Shown here piece by piece: positions 15,786 to 22,706 of a DNA stretch of 25,025 nt. This DNA comes from a virus. The DNA lies in the IMG/VR virus record IMGVR_UViG_3300011187_000054, positions 1-25,025 of that record; one strand, given 5' to 3'. Numbering within the stretch: the stretch's first letter is position 1; each line of letters begins with the position of its first letter. The notes beneath the pieces were generated by a model. The model had not been told where the DNA came from, did no database searches, and saw only the letters and a program-made list of their open reading frames with translations. A program made the position numbers and the translations under genes.

Positions 15786-16232
15786 ATGAATGACATAAGT
15801 TTAATACAATTAGATAGCGAGTTATCTGCTTTTGCGGGTAATCACAAGGTAATCCAGAGGTATTTCTTCGAGGCTGAGGACCAGCTTTCTGTTCTCACTA
15901 CAGAGGACGAGAGCTATCCAATACTCTTCGTTACGCTTATCCCTGGGTCTACACTTGGCTATAACCAGAATATCTTTAGGTTGAGGTTCTACTGCCTTGA
16001 TATAATTCAAAAGGATAGGAGCAACTGGCTTACAATCACATCAGATGCACACCTTGTGCTCAACGATGTGTATAGATACTTTGTGGATGGTTCAGCTAAT
16101 TTCGATGTACTTGAGGGGCAAGCGCCTATAATTGAATGGGTGAATGACGGTACAAATGACTACACGGCAGGTGTATATATGGACTTGAACATCTATGCTG
16201 ATACTTATAATGATTGCGCAATACCTGATTAA
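15786..16232 (+). CDS. Tail completion/terminator-like protein
   Basis: This 148-residue protein has an alternating alpha/beta pattern and features such as Y-P-I-L-F-V-T, F-R-L-R-F-Y-C-L-D and T-S-D-A-H-L-V-L-N-D-V. I associate these with conserved tail-completion-type proteins of Bacteroidota siphophages. It follows the tape measure by 4 bases and overlaps the next gene's start by one base (TAATG). The role at the neck or tail terminator is inference from pattern and neighbours. Confidence 0.6.
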   Translation: MNDISLIQLDSELSAFAGNHKVIQRYFFEAEDQLSVLTTEDESYPILFVTLIPGSTLGYNQNIFRLRFYCLDIIQKDRSNWLTITSDAHLVLNDVYRYFVDGSANFDVLEGQAPIIEWVNDGTNDYTAGVYMDLNIYADTYNDCAIPD

Positions 16233-16528
16233 TGACAGTTACACAACTAAATACATACTTAACCAAGGCCCTTAAATCTTACATCAAGAAAAAGGGCTTT
16301 GTTTCTTCTGGTAAACTATTGAAATCCGTGAAGTTCAACAACAGCTTTGATGCTGAGACTATGAAACTGGAGATCAACCTGGATGCAGAGGAGTATATTC
16401 TATATTTAGAAAAGGGAAACTTCCTTCAAAACTTCCTTGATACCAAGAGGGCTCAGAGCCTTATTGAGGACTTTATGGGAGACCAGTTAGAGCAGGACTT
16501 TGAGGATGGGTTCGATGAAGGCTTGTAA
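16232..16528 (+). CDS. Neck/minor tail protein, 98 aa
   Basis: This is a 98-residue protein with S-G-K-L-L-K-S-V-K-F near residue 26, a beta segment E-E-Y-I-L-Y-L-E-K-G-N-F and an acidic C-terminal helix. The layout recalls small HK97 gp10-like head-tail joining or minor tail proteins that contain a similar 'tG.L..S' and 'Y..yle.G' pattern. It ends the plus-strand tail operon, which then meets the inverted chaperone genes head to head at their 3' ends. Confidence 0.55.
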   Translation: MTVTQLNTYLTKALKSYIKKKGFVSSGKLLKSVKFNNSFDAETMKLEINLDAEEYILYLEKGNFLQNFLDTKRAQSLIEDFMGDQLEQDFEDGFDEGL

Positions 16529-16535
16529 GATTTGG

Positions 16536-16575
16536 GTCAAAAACTTTAGGTGATTTTTGTCCTTATTCAAAATTG
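16536..16575 (-). repeat. Third, inverted copy of the bipartite repeat from 950-1062
   Basis: Read on the minus strand this begins CAATTTTGAATAAGGACAAA and ends AAAGTTTTTGA. It matches the copy at 950-989 in both conserved blocks (GAATAAGG-CAAAAA and AAA-TTTTTGA) and differs mainly in the 5-6 bases between them. It fills the gap between convergent genes, where a promoter firing on the minus strand would read antisense into the tail operon. A related TTTTTCGCTTATTTG follows at 16600-16613. Confidence 0.55.
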
Positions 16576-16605
16576 GTGTGTGAAAAGTTTCAGCAGATTT
16601 TTCGC

Positions 16606-17028
16606 TTATTTGTTTTTCGTCAACACAGCATTCATCGACATATTGTTAAACACAAGCAGGGCAGGCAGTTCGAAGACACTTTTCATCTTGGTTATGTCCT
16701 CTCCAGCCAGATCAAACACAAGCTTTTGCCAGGAGAACTTCTTTAGACTCTCTTGTCGTTCAATATCTCTTTTTAGTTGTTGTATTTCGTGGGATTGAAG
16801 TCCTTCTGTTTCTTCCTCTGTTAATTCTTCGTTTGTTTCGCCACCATCAAATAGAACCTTATATGTATCTATCAGCTGATTTCTCCACTTGATATATTCA
16901 CCAACAACAGCATACAGTTCCTTGATGTGCATCATATCGAATTCTGCTTCTCTCACGTTCATATCAAATGTGTATGGCTCATATATTTCGTTGCCCCACT
17001 CATCTTGCTTGTAGTTTCTGTAGAGCAC
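16606..17028 (-). CDS. C-terminal half of a tail-chaperone-like protein (split by in-frame UAA)
   Basis: From GTG 17028 this is 140 residues. The frame is in fact open back to 17061, directly after the UAA of the upstream gene in the SAME frame, with residues H-V-K-S-I-S-K-I-F-A-V-L-Y-R. The stretch I-F-A-V-L-Y-R aligns with I-F-A-V-M-I-K in the intact paralogue at 17375, so this is the continuation of the 17062 gene and not an independent gene. The C-terminal part (F-S-W-Q-K-L-V-F-D-L-A and E-L-P-A-L-L-V-F-N-N) has no match in the shorter paralogue. If translated separately, it would need re-initiation at GTG 17028 about 33 bases after the stop, with no ATG nearby. Confidence 0.6.
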   Translation of the reverse strand: MLYRNYKQDEWGNEIYEPYTFDMNVREAEFDMMHIKELYAVVGEYIKWRNQLIDTYKVLFDGGETNEELTEEETEGLQSHEIQQLKRDIERQESLKKFSWQKLVFDLAGEDITKMKSVFELPALLVFNNMSMNAVLTKNK

Positions 17029-17061
17029 AGCGAATATCTTGCTTATACTTTTAACGTGATC

Positions 17062-17388
17062 TTAAATATAATATTCTAAATCTATAAATGCACCGAGTGT
17101 AAGCTTGTTAAATGGAATGAGTTTCTTGTCCTGGACCTTCTTTTGCACCTGAAATGAGGGCTGAATATTCAAGAACTTGAGTTTTGTAATCTCTTTATTG
17201 AGCTCTTTAATCGGCACATCTTCAATCCTGTCATCATCAGAATCAATACCAGCCAAAATGCAATACCTCTCCAACATATAGCCAAAGAAGCCGTGTTCTT
17301 CTCTATCTATGGAGTTCAGTTCATTAAATTCATCAACAGTAATATCACTCCAATCAACTGGAAGCTCTATACCATTAAGAAAGCTCAT
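17062..17388 (-). CDS. Tail-chaperone-like protein, N-terminal part ending at UAA
   Basis: This is a 108-residue protein related to the gene just upstream: W-S-D-I-T-V-D-E-F-N-E-L here and F-E-E-L-S-I-D-Q-Y-E-E-I there, followed in both by an aspartate-rich segment (G-I-D-S-D-D-D / G-V-D-E-D-D-V). It stops after L-G-A-F-I-D-L-E-Y-Y-I, exactly where the paralogue continues with H-K-G-Y-I-A-E-I-F-A-V. The start overlaps the end of the 17375 gene by 14 bases, so the two are coupled. Tail assembly chaperones in many siphophages exist as two forms sharing an N-terminus; here the two-form design would depend on the UAA (readthrough or decay). Confidence 0.65.
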   Translation of the reverse strand: MSFLNGIELPVDWSDITVDEFNELNSIDREEHGFFGYMLERYCILAGIDSDDDRIEDVPIKELNKEITKLKFLNIQPSFQVQKKVQDKKLIPFNKLTLGAFIDLEYYI

Positions 17389-17938
17389 CTGTAATATCTT
17401 TTATGTTGGTTAGGATGTTCTCCGTTGCATATACAACATATGGAAGGATGTCTGCAGCATCAAGTTGCTTTCTAACAAGGTCCCTTTTCTGTTTGATGTG
17501 TGCATTTTCATAATGCTCTTTACCACTTAGATCAGAACGCTTGATCATAACAGCAAATATCTCTGCTATATATCCCTTGTGCCTGCTCTTAACAAGCTGC
17601 TCAATCTTCTTTAGGACCTTTGGACTGATCACAGGGTTATCGTGCCCCTCTGGTATGCCTATGTATTCATACCCATCAATCTCAAACTTATCCTTAAATT
17701 GTATATCAAGCTTGCTGGAATGGAACTCCTTTACAAAGGTAAGGACGCTCTTCATATCCATAAGGTCAACATCATCTTCATCTACCCCGAGATATACAAG
17801 CAGCTCAAAATGCTTCTCAAATGCATCTTTATTTGCATCCATAAGCATCGTGCTTATCTCTTCATATTGGTCGATGGATAGCTCCTCGAACTTGTTAATT
17901 ACATTATAGGTTTTGTGTGGGAATTCAATCTCAATCAT
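17375..17938 (-). CDS. Putative tail assembly chaperone, intact paralogue
   Basis: This 187-residue, acidic, soluble helical protein contains I-N-K-F-E-E-L-S-I-D-Q-Y-E-E near the start, L-G-V-D-E-D-D-V-D-L-M-D near residue 50 and K-G-Y-I-A-E-I-F-A-V-M near 125. The assignment rests on size, acidity, paralogy with its neighbour, and proximity to the tape measure gene, whose chaperones must be encoded somewhere. Being on the minus strand while the tape measure is on the plus strand is unusual. It has no close leader motif but faces the 17939-18026 regulatory gap. Chaperone function is inference; a non-tail role is possible. Confidence 0.55.
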   Translation of the reverse strand: MIEIEFPHKTYNVINKFEELSIDQYEEISTMLMDANKDAFEKHFELLVYLGVDEDDVDLMDMKSVLTFVKEFHSSKLDIQFKDKFEIDGYEYIGIPEGHDNPVISPKVLKKIEQLVKSRHKGYIAEIFAVMIKRSDLSGKEHYENAHIKQKRDLVRKQLDAADILPYVVYATENILTNIKDITDELS

Positions 17939-17964
17939 ATTTAATGTGTTTTATTTAACTCTAT

Positions 17965-17993
17965 GTTAATTGTTTGTACATAGTTAACTGTTT
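17965..17993. promoter_or_regulatory. Direct repeat GTTAA[TC]TGTTT in a divergent intergenic gap
   Basis: GTTAATTGTTT (17965-17975) and GTTAACTGTTT (17983-17993) are separated by 18 bp start to start, close to two helical turns. They lie in the 88-bp gap between the minus-strand chaperone genes and the plus-strand protease-scaffold gene, the only divergent promoter region seen here. Spacing and position suit an operator or activator site controlling both directions. A CTATG/CATAG inverted pair overlaps the same bases. Confidence 0.45.
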
Positions 17994-18026
17994 TTGAACG
18001 ATTTTTTAACAGAAAACAATAATGGT

Positions 18027-19214
18027 ATGAAGAAAGAAAAGCTCGATAAATATATCATCACGATTGATGATGAGACTTCAGAGGAAGAGCTGGGTATTGA
18101 CCAGATCGCTTTCGTCAAGAATCCTGCCATTAAGGTGAAGGGTTTTGCTTTCTCTTCTCAAAAGCAAGAGAAGATGAAGTTTGCTGATGAGCCTAAGATG
18201 AGGGTTGTTGCTCCTATTATGATACCTGGAGATGTCTACAGAAATGAGGACGGATATGAGTACGAAGTTGTATTCACAGAGAGAGAGATAGAGGAAATCT
18301 ATAAGAAGTTTATGCAACAGCTATCAAGCAATAGCGGAGTATTCAATAAAGAGCATAGCAAGGAGCAGGTTCCAGCATACATATTGGAGGCCATTCTTGT
18401 GGATACTGAGAGCAAAGCAAAGTTCATAAAGGATGAGTATAAATTCGAGGTTCCAGTTGGCTCTGTAGTGATTGTAGCTCAGATAACTGATGAAGAATAT
18501 TTCAAAGACATAGTAGATAATGAAAGAACAGCCTTCTCAATAGAGGGCTTCCTGTCACTTATAGATGAAGATTTAGGTGATATAATTGATAACATAAAAA
18601 AAGAACAAATGAAAAAACAAGAATTTAACCTTCCAGATGGAGAGTGGATGATTGATGGTAAAATCTACGTTGTAAAAGACGGAGATATTAAAGAGATCAA
18701 AGAGCCAGAATCTAACGAGGAAGCACCTAAGGGTGAAGTTGAAGCTGCTGATATGCCAAAGGATGAAAAGCCTGAAGCTGAAGTTGAAGCTGCTGATATG
18801 CCTAAAGAAGATGCTCCAAAGGAAGAAGTAAAAGCAGAGGATATGCCTAAAGAGGACGAGCCTAAAGTTGAAGCTGCTGAAGATATGCCAAAGGACGAAG
18901 AGCCTAAAGCTGAGGTTGCTGCTGAAGATATGCCAAAGGACGAAGAGCCTAAAGCTGAGGTTGCTGCTGAAGATATGCCAAAGGACGAAGAGCCAAAAGC
19001 AGAAGATGCTCCTATGGAGGATGAAAAAATCGCTGAGATGGTTGACAAGAAGGTTGAAGAAAAGCTTTCTGGAATCACAGAGATGATTGCTGATCTTAAA
19101 ATGAAGCTTGAAGACATCAACTCTAAAGAAGAGGAAGATGAGAAAATAGAAATGAGTGCTCACGAAAGAAAAGTGAAGAAAGCACTTGCGTTTCACCAAG
19201 CTTTTGGTAAGTAA
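18027..19214 (+). CDS. Prohead protease (XkdF-like) fused to repeat-rich scaffold
   Basis: I choose ATG 18027 (395 aa); an in-frame TTG at 17994 would add 11 residues in the promoter-like gap. Residues 1-185 resemble the XkdF-type phage serine protease: K-M-R-V-V-A-P-I-M-I-P-G-D, then F-N-K-E-H-S (H110) and T-A-F-S-I-E-G-F (S171), candidates for the catalytic His and Ser. Residues about 240-330 are six acidic D-M-P-K repeats of 14-15 residues, and the end is a coiled coil (K-V-E-E-K-L-S ... M-K-L-E-D-I). A protease followed by an assembly scaffold directly before the capsid gene fits a self-cleaving scaffold removed during head maturation. Confidence 0.75.
   Translation: MKKEKLDKYIITIDDETSEEELGIDQIAFVKNPAIKVKGFAFSSQKQEKMKFADEPKMRVVAPIMIPGDVYRNEDGYEYEVVFTEREIEEIYKKFMQQLSSNSGVFNKEHSKEQVPAYILEAILVDTESKAKFIKDEYKFEVPVGSVVIVAQITDEEYFKDIVDNERTAFSIEGFLSLIDEDLGDIIDNIKKEQMKKQEFNLPDGEWMIDGKIYVVKDGDIKEIKEPESNEEAPKGEVEAADMPKDEKPEAEVEAADMPKEDAPKEEVKAEDMPKEDEPKVEAAEDMPKDEEPKAEVAAEDMPKDEEPKAEVAAEDMPKDEEPKAEDAPMEDEKIAEMVDKKVEEKLSGITEMIADLKMKLEDINSKEEEDEKIEMSAHERKVKKALAFHQAFGK
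18873..19007 (+). repeat. 45-bp tandem repeats inside the scaffold region
   Basis: Units at 18873-18917 and 18918-18962 are identical base for base, and 18963-19007 is a third, decaying copy. Each encodes A-A-E-D-M-P-K-D-E-E-P-K-A-E-V. Further diverged units lie upstream from about 18750. Perfect identity between neighbours indicates recent duplication or ongoing recombination, so the repeat number probably varies between isolates. Confidence 0.9.
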
Positions 19215-19224
19215 AAATTAACAA

Positions 19225-19248
19225 GAAATGTTTAAAAATGAACATTTT
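19225..19248 (+). other. Hairpin in the capsid gene leader
   Basis: AAATGTT (19226-19232) pairs with AACATTT (19241-19247) around an 8-base loop, extended by a G-U pair. There is no U-run, so it is not a terminator. It sits 34 bases before the major capsid start and may stabilise the 5' end of its mRNA or bind a regulator. Confidence 0.35.
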
Positions 19249-19281
19249 CACAATATAAACAATTAAATTAAAACAAATAAA

Positions 19282-20220
19282 ATGGCTAAAAAATATTTAT
19301 TCGAATTAGATGTGGATACTATTAATGCAGCACACGTTGTAAATCCACAGGAATGGTTTTCTAAAGCACTTTTGAGCGAACGTTCAACATCTTACTTTAG
19401 ACCATTCTTAAACGTAAACAGTAAGATTAAAGTTGGTTCACTTGAGTTTAATGACATCATCCAAGAGGCTGATTGTGATTTTGCAGCAACTGATGCTAAC
19501 CTTGGGGCAAAAGAAATGGAGCCTTGCAAGTTAGGAGTTGGTGTTGAAATCTGTCAATATGACCTTCAAAACTCTTTCGTTGCTGAGTATATGGGTAAAG
19601 GAAATTCAATTGATTTTGGAAACACTCAAGGATTAACTCCAGAGTTCCTTGCACACTACTACGAAAGATTGGGTGCTAAACTTAACGACAACCTTGAAAG
19701 ACTTACTTGGAGAGGAGACACATCACTTACAGGTACAACTTACCTTAACAAGTGTGACGGTTTAGAGAAGAAGTTAGGTAACGATACTGGTGTAACTCTT
19801 AGCGAGGCTGGTACAACTGTAACTGCTTCAAACGTAATTGATGAGCTTACAAAAGTTTACAACTTGATTCCTTCAGAGCTTGATAAAGACAACGTTGTTA
19901 TCTTCGTTTCTTCAAATGTAGCTCAAGCGTTTAGAGTAGCTGTTGCTTCTGCATCTGCTGAGCTTTACGTGAACAGAGTTCCAGATATGAACTTCATAGA
20001 TATGAGACTTGTTGAAGCAAAGGGTATGTCAAACGACACTATGATCTCTTCAAGAGAATCTAACTTTGTATTCTTAACTGACCTTGTATCTCCAGCTTCT
20101 GAATTGATCACGATCAATATGAAGGCAACAACTGGTGACAGAAAGTTGAGAACTATCTCTGACTTCACATTCGGTGTTGACTATGTTAACGTAGAAGAAT
20201 TCGTTACTTACGGACTGTAA
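19282..20220 (+). CDS. Major capsid protein (HK97-fold)
   Basis: This 312-residue protein lies right after the protease-scaffold, where the capsid gene is expected. Features include a short N-terminal arm, W-F-S-K-A-L-L-S-E-R-S, a long E-loop-like region, a helix with L-A-H-Y-Y-E-R-L-G-A-K-L-N-D-N-L-E-R and a C-terminal F-T-F-G-V-D-Y-V-N-V-E-E-F-V-T-Y. Length is within the usual 280-400 range. It avoids A+T-rich rare codons more than its neighbours and is followed by its own terminator, both signs of very high expression. An A-rich leader without Shine-Dalgarno precedes it. Confidence 0.85.
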   Translation: MAKKYLFELDVDTINAAHVVNPQEWFSKALLSERSTSYFRPFLNVNSKIKVGSLEFNDIIQEADCDFAATDANLGAKEMEPCKLGVGVEICQYDLQNSFVAEYMGKGNSIDFGNTQGLTPEFLAHYYERLGAKLNDNLERLTWRGDTSLTGTTYLNKCDGLEKKLGNDTGVTLSEAGTTVTASNVIDELTKVYNLIPSELDKDNVVIFVSSNVAQAFRVAVASASAELYVNRVPDMNFIDMRLVEAKGMSNDTMISSRESNFVFLTDLVSPASELITINMKATTGDRKLRTISDFTFGVDYVNVEEFVTYGL

Positions 20221-20248
20221 GATAGACACAATAGATAAATAAATTAAG

Positions 20249-20280
20249 TGGAGGGGTCAAATACTCCTCCATTTTTTTTT
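20249..20280 (+). terminator. Intrinsic terminator after the capsid gene
   Basis: TGGAGGGG (20249-20256) pairs with CTCCTCCA (20264-20271) through one G-U pair, with a 7-base loop, followed by nine T. It lies 29 bases after the capsid stop and should end or reduce transcription before the tail tube gene. Confidence 0.85.
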
Positions 20281-20308
20281 GAATATTAACAAATAAAACT
20301 AAGAAAAA

Positions 20309-20812
20309 ATGGCTTGTAATAATGTTGAATCAATCTTATTTGATTGCGGGGACAAAACCATAGGTGGTATTGATGCAGTCTATCTTACTGATAGAGATAA
20401 CATCGTAACCGAAACTCCAAACACAACTGCTTGGACTATGAGTTTATCTGCCTCTACTACACTTGAGACTGTTGAATTCAGAAAGAACTCAGGTTCTTAT
20501 ACTGAAGACTACACGAGAGATAATGCTGGAGCCGTGATTTATAACAAAACGATCACAATTCCACTTCACGGTAGAGATGCTGGCAAATCAAGAAAGATTA
20601 ATATACTTGGCGAAGGACAAAGACGTCTCGCTATAATCGTAAAAATGAACTCAGGAGAGTACGTGTACTTCGAAGATATGCAACTGGAGACAGTAGCAGA
20701 TGGTTCGGGTGCCGCTAAAGCTGAGGGAAGTAAATACACAATCACCTTCCAAGGGGAGGCTGAGAATCTCTCATACTTTATGGATGAGGCTGATGTGCTT
20801 GTACTTATATAA
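20309..20812 (+). CDS. Probable major tail (tube) protein
   Basis: This is a 167-residue beta-rich protein with a single helix. The segment T-L-E-T-V-E-F-R-K-N-S-G-S-Y-T-E-D-Y and later L-A-I-I-V-K-M-N-S-G-E-Y-V-Y-F-E-D correspond to the pattern I associate with tail tube proteins of Bacteroidota phages. Size (about 18 kDa) fits a ring-forming tube subunit. It stands alone between two terminators, like the capsid gene, which suits a second highly expressed structural gene. The separation from the tape measure by 4.5 kb is unusual. Confidence 0.65.
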   Translation: MACNNVESILFDCGDKTIGGIDAVYLTDRDNIVTETPNTTAWTMSLSASTTLETVEFRKNSGSYTEDYTRDNAGAVIYNKTITIPLHGRDAGKSRKINILGEGQRRLAIIVKMNSGEYVYFEDMQLETVADGSGAAKAEGSKYTITFQGEAENLSYFMDEADVLVLI

Positions 20813-20820
20813 AAACTCTA

Positions 20821-20845
20821 ACACTTAATCATTAAGTGTGTTTTT
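20821..20845 (+). terminator. Intrinsic terminator 1 after the tail tube gene
   Basis: ACACTTA (20821-20827) pairs with TAAGTGT (20833-20839) with a 5-base loop, followed by GTTTTT. It begins 8 bases after the stop codon. It is weaker than the one directly after it. Confidence 0.7.
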
Positions 20846-20846
20846 G

Positions 20847-20877
20847 AAGCTCCTGGGGTCCTCCTGGGAGCTTTTTT
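20847..20877 (+). terminator. Intrinsic terminator 2 after the tail tube gene
   Basis: AAGCTCC (20847-20853) pairs with GGAGCTT (20867-20873), with a C/G-rich loop that can add pairs, and the helix runs into six T. Together with the hairpin just before it, this forms a double terminator isolating the tail tube gene from the connector-portal operon. Confidence 0.82.
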
Positions 20878-20919
20878 GTTGAACAATAAATATGTCAAAA
20901 ACAATTATATATAAACAAG

Positions 20920-21312
20920 ATGATTTACCTGCAGAAAGACAATATAAACACAGTTATATTAACTCTTACGGAGAGCTCTCAGCTGTCCAATCCTGAGTTT
21001 CTTTTTGTATTCATTAATGAGTTTCAGACTTTTCCGAATCAGGATGAGATATTCTTCACCACTTCAAACGATTCAAGCTATACCAATAGATATGATATGT
21101 TTGATATTGAGCTTAGCAGCTCAGGTTCGACCACAGGAGGTACTTCCGTGGCTTTAAACCTTGATGGTGGACAATATAGGTATGAGGTATATGAAGCTAC
21201 TGCATCAACGCTCTCTATAAGTGCTACAACAGGCAGCATAATCGAGAGTGGTAGATTGGTTGTGGAGATGTCAGATGACGATAAGTTAAACACACAAAAT
21301 ATTTATAATTAA
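20920..21312 (+). CDS. Conserved structural protein, 130 aa
   Basis: The start follows the AAAACAATTATATATAAA leader. The beta-rich sequence (D-N-I-N-T-V-I-L-T-L-T-E, N-R-Y-D-M-F-D-I-E-L, G-G-Q-Y-R-Y-E-V-Y-E, I-I-E-S-G-R-L-V-V) is a pattern I associate with small virion proteins encoded next to the portal in Bacteroidota phages. It resembles a jelly-roll decoration or head-tail connector protein. It is separated by 3 bases from the portal gene. The precise role is unknown. Confidence 0.6.
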   Translation: MIYLQKDNINTVILTLTESSQLSNPEFLFVFINEFQTFPNQDEIFFTTSNDSSYTNRYDMFDIELSSSGSTTGGTSVALNLDGGQYRYEVYEATASTLSISATTGSIIESGRLVVEMSDDDKLNTQNIYN

Positions 21313-21315
21313 GAT

Positions 21316-22704
21316 ATGGGATTATTCAATAGAAATAAAAAACAAGAATTAAAAGCTGCAAATAAGCCTACAGATTCAAGGCCCACATTTGGCAAGCAAA
21401 GCTTTTCAACTCCTTTCCTAAAGGTCGGCAAAGGTGACTTGACCAAGCCATTCATTTCTGATGACTATATAGGCCACTCAGGCTTTGTTAGATTCGGTTC
21501 TGATAACTTGTTTCCGCAGGTTCTTAATCAGCTTTATTACACCTCTCCTCTACATGGAGGTATCATAGAATTCAAAAAGAATGCTATTGCTGGAGGTGGA
21601 TTCGAGATTCAAAATGGAGATGCTGATGTGAAGGCTCAGACTGATCTTAAGTATTTCATCAAAAGAAACAAGCTTAAGAAGATTGTACCTCAGATTACAA
21701 GGGATTTTATCATCCATAATCAGATATTCTTCATCGTTCACGTTGACCCAGAGACTGGAAAGAAGCTGAAAGTTGAACGTGTTGACCCAGAGAAAGTAAG
21801 ACTGGATGCTGCAAAGCAAGTGGGATTCATTTCAAGAGACTGGTCAAAACAAATTGGCATATATCAAATTCCAGTATATAAAGAAGGCTCAAGAAAGCCA
21901 AAGCAGTTATTTGTATATCAAGATGAAGGACCAGGGCAAGACATATACTCGCTTCCTATGACCATTTCAGCTAACAACTGGATATTCCTTGATGGTGAGG
22001 CTTCAAACCTTCATAAAAGCAACATACAGGAATCTATATTCCCTTCTATGATCGTTAAAAGACCAAAGAGATTTAACAACCAAGAAGAAGCAGATGACTT
22101 CAAGGAAGCTTTAACCAGAAAGAAAGGTGCAGATGATGCAGGATTCGTGTGGGTATTAACAGCCGATAACAAAGAGATGATGCCAGAGATTGATACTGTT
22201 CAAACGAGTGGTAATGATAACCTTATGATGCAAACAGATGAGCGTATGGATTCAAGAATATGCCAGGCACACCAGATTGACCCTATGATTATGGGTATTC
22301 GTGTAAGTGGAAAGCTTGGTTCTGGACTTGAACTTCCACAAGCCGTTGCTGCTTTTGAGAAGAATTATGTTGCGCCAGTAAGAGAGATCATCGAAGATAT
22401 ATTCAACGACCTAATGATGATGTTTGAGATTAAGGGAGACTTCGTTCTTGCAGATTACCAGATAGTTGATGGCGAAATACAAGAAAAAACAGAGGATGTA
22501 GATGCTGAGACTGATTCAGTTGATGGAGTTGAGCTTGAAGTAAACGATAACCTAAGAGGGTTATCTGCAAGCGAGAATGCTGACATCTATAGAATCGTTC
22601 GTGACTTCGAAAGAGGCAAGCTAAACAAAGCTGTGGCCAAAACAAGGCTTCTTGCCTATGGAATTGGGGCTGATGCAGCAGAAGAAATACTTAAATTAGA
22701 TTAA
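21316..22704 (+). CDS. Portal protein
   Basis: This is a 462-residue protein with a short N-terminal tail, then a portal-type core: F-G-S-D-N-L-F-P-Q-V-L-N and S-P-L-H-G-G-I-I-E-F-K-K-N-A-I-A-G-G-G-F near residues 55-95. A segment Q-A-H-Q-I-D-P-M-I-M-G-I-R (about 320) and the following helix match the portal stem and crown-side helices. The acidic C-terminus ends near residue 462. Portal dodecamers form the DNA channel at the head vertex and dock the terminase. Its distance from terL (17 kb) is exceptional for tailed phages. Confidence 0.8.
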   Translation: MGLFNRNKKQELKAANKPTDSRPTFGKQSFSTPFLKVGKGDLTKPFISDDYIGHSGFVRFGSDNLFPQVLNQLYYTSPLHGGIIEFKKNAIAGGGFEIQNGDADVKAQTDLKYFIKRNKLKKIVPQITRDFIIHNQIFFIVHVDPETGKKLKVERVDPEKVRLDAAKQVGFISRDWSKQIGIYQIPVYKEGSRKPKQLFVYQDEGPGQDIYSLPMTISANNWIFLDGEASNLHKSNIQESIFPSMIVKRPKRFNNQEEADDFKEALTRKKGADDAGFVWVLTADNKEMMPEIDTVQTSGNDNLMMQTDERMDSRICQAHQIDPMIMGIRVSGKLGSGLELPQAVAAFEKNYVAPVREIIEDIFNDLMMMFEIKGDFVLADYQIVDGEIQEKTEDVDAETDSVDGVELEVNDNLRGLSASENADIYRIVRDFERGKLNKAVAKTRLLAYGIGADAAEEILKLD

Positions 22705-22706
22705 AA

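Noticed and set aside
17062-17388. Genome-wide reassignment of UAA as a sense codon
   Set aside because: UAA ends many other genes in the window at natural protein ends, so a general recoding would fuse unrelated genes.
16606-17388. Programmed -1 or +1 frameshift in the chaperone-like gene
   Set aside because: The two halves are already in the same frame; only the UAA separates them, and no slippery heptamer is seen before it.
18573-19199. 208-aa minus-strand reading frame
   Set aside because: It is the antisense shadow of the acidic repeat scaffold; the product is F/L/S-rich with repeats mirrored from the sense gene.
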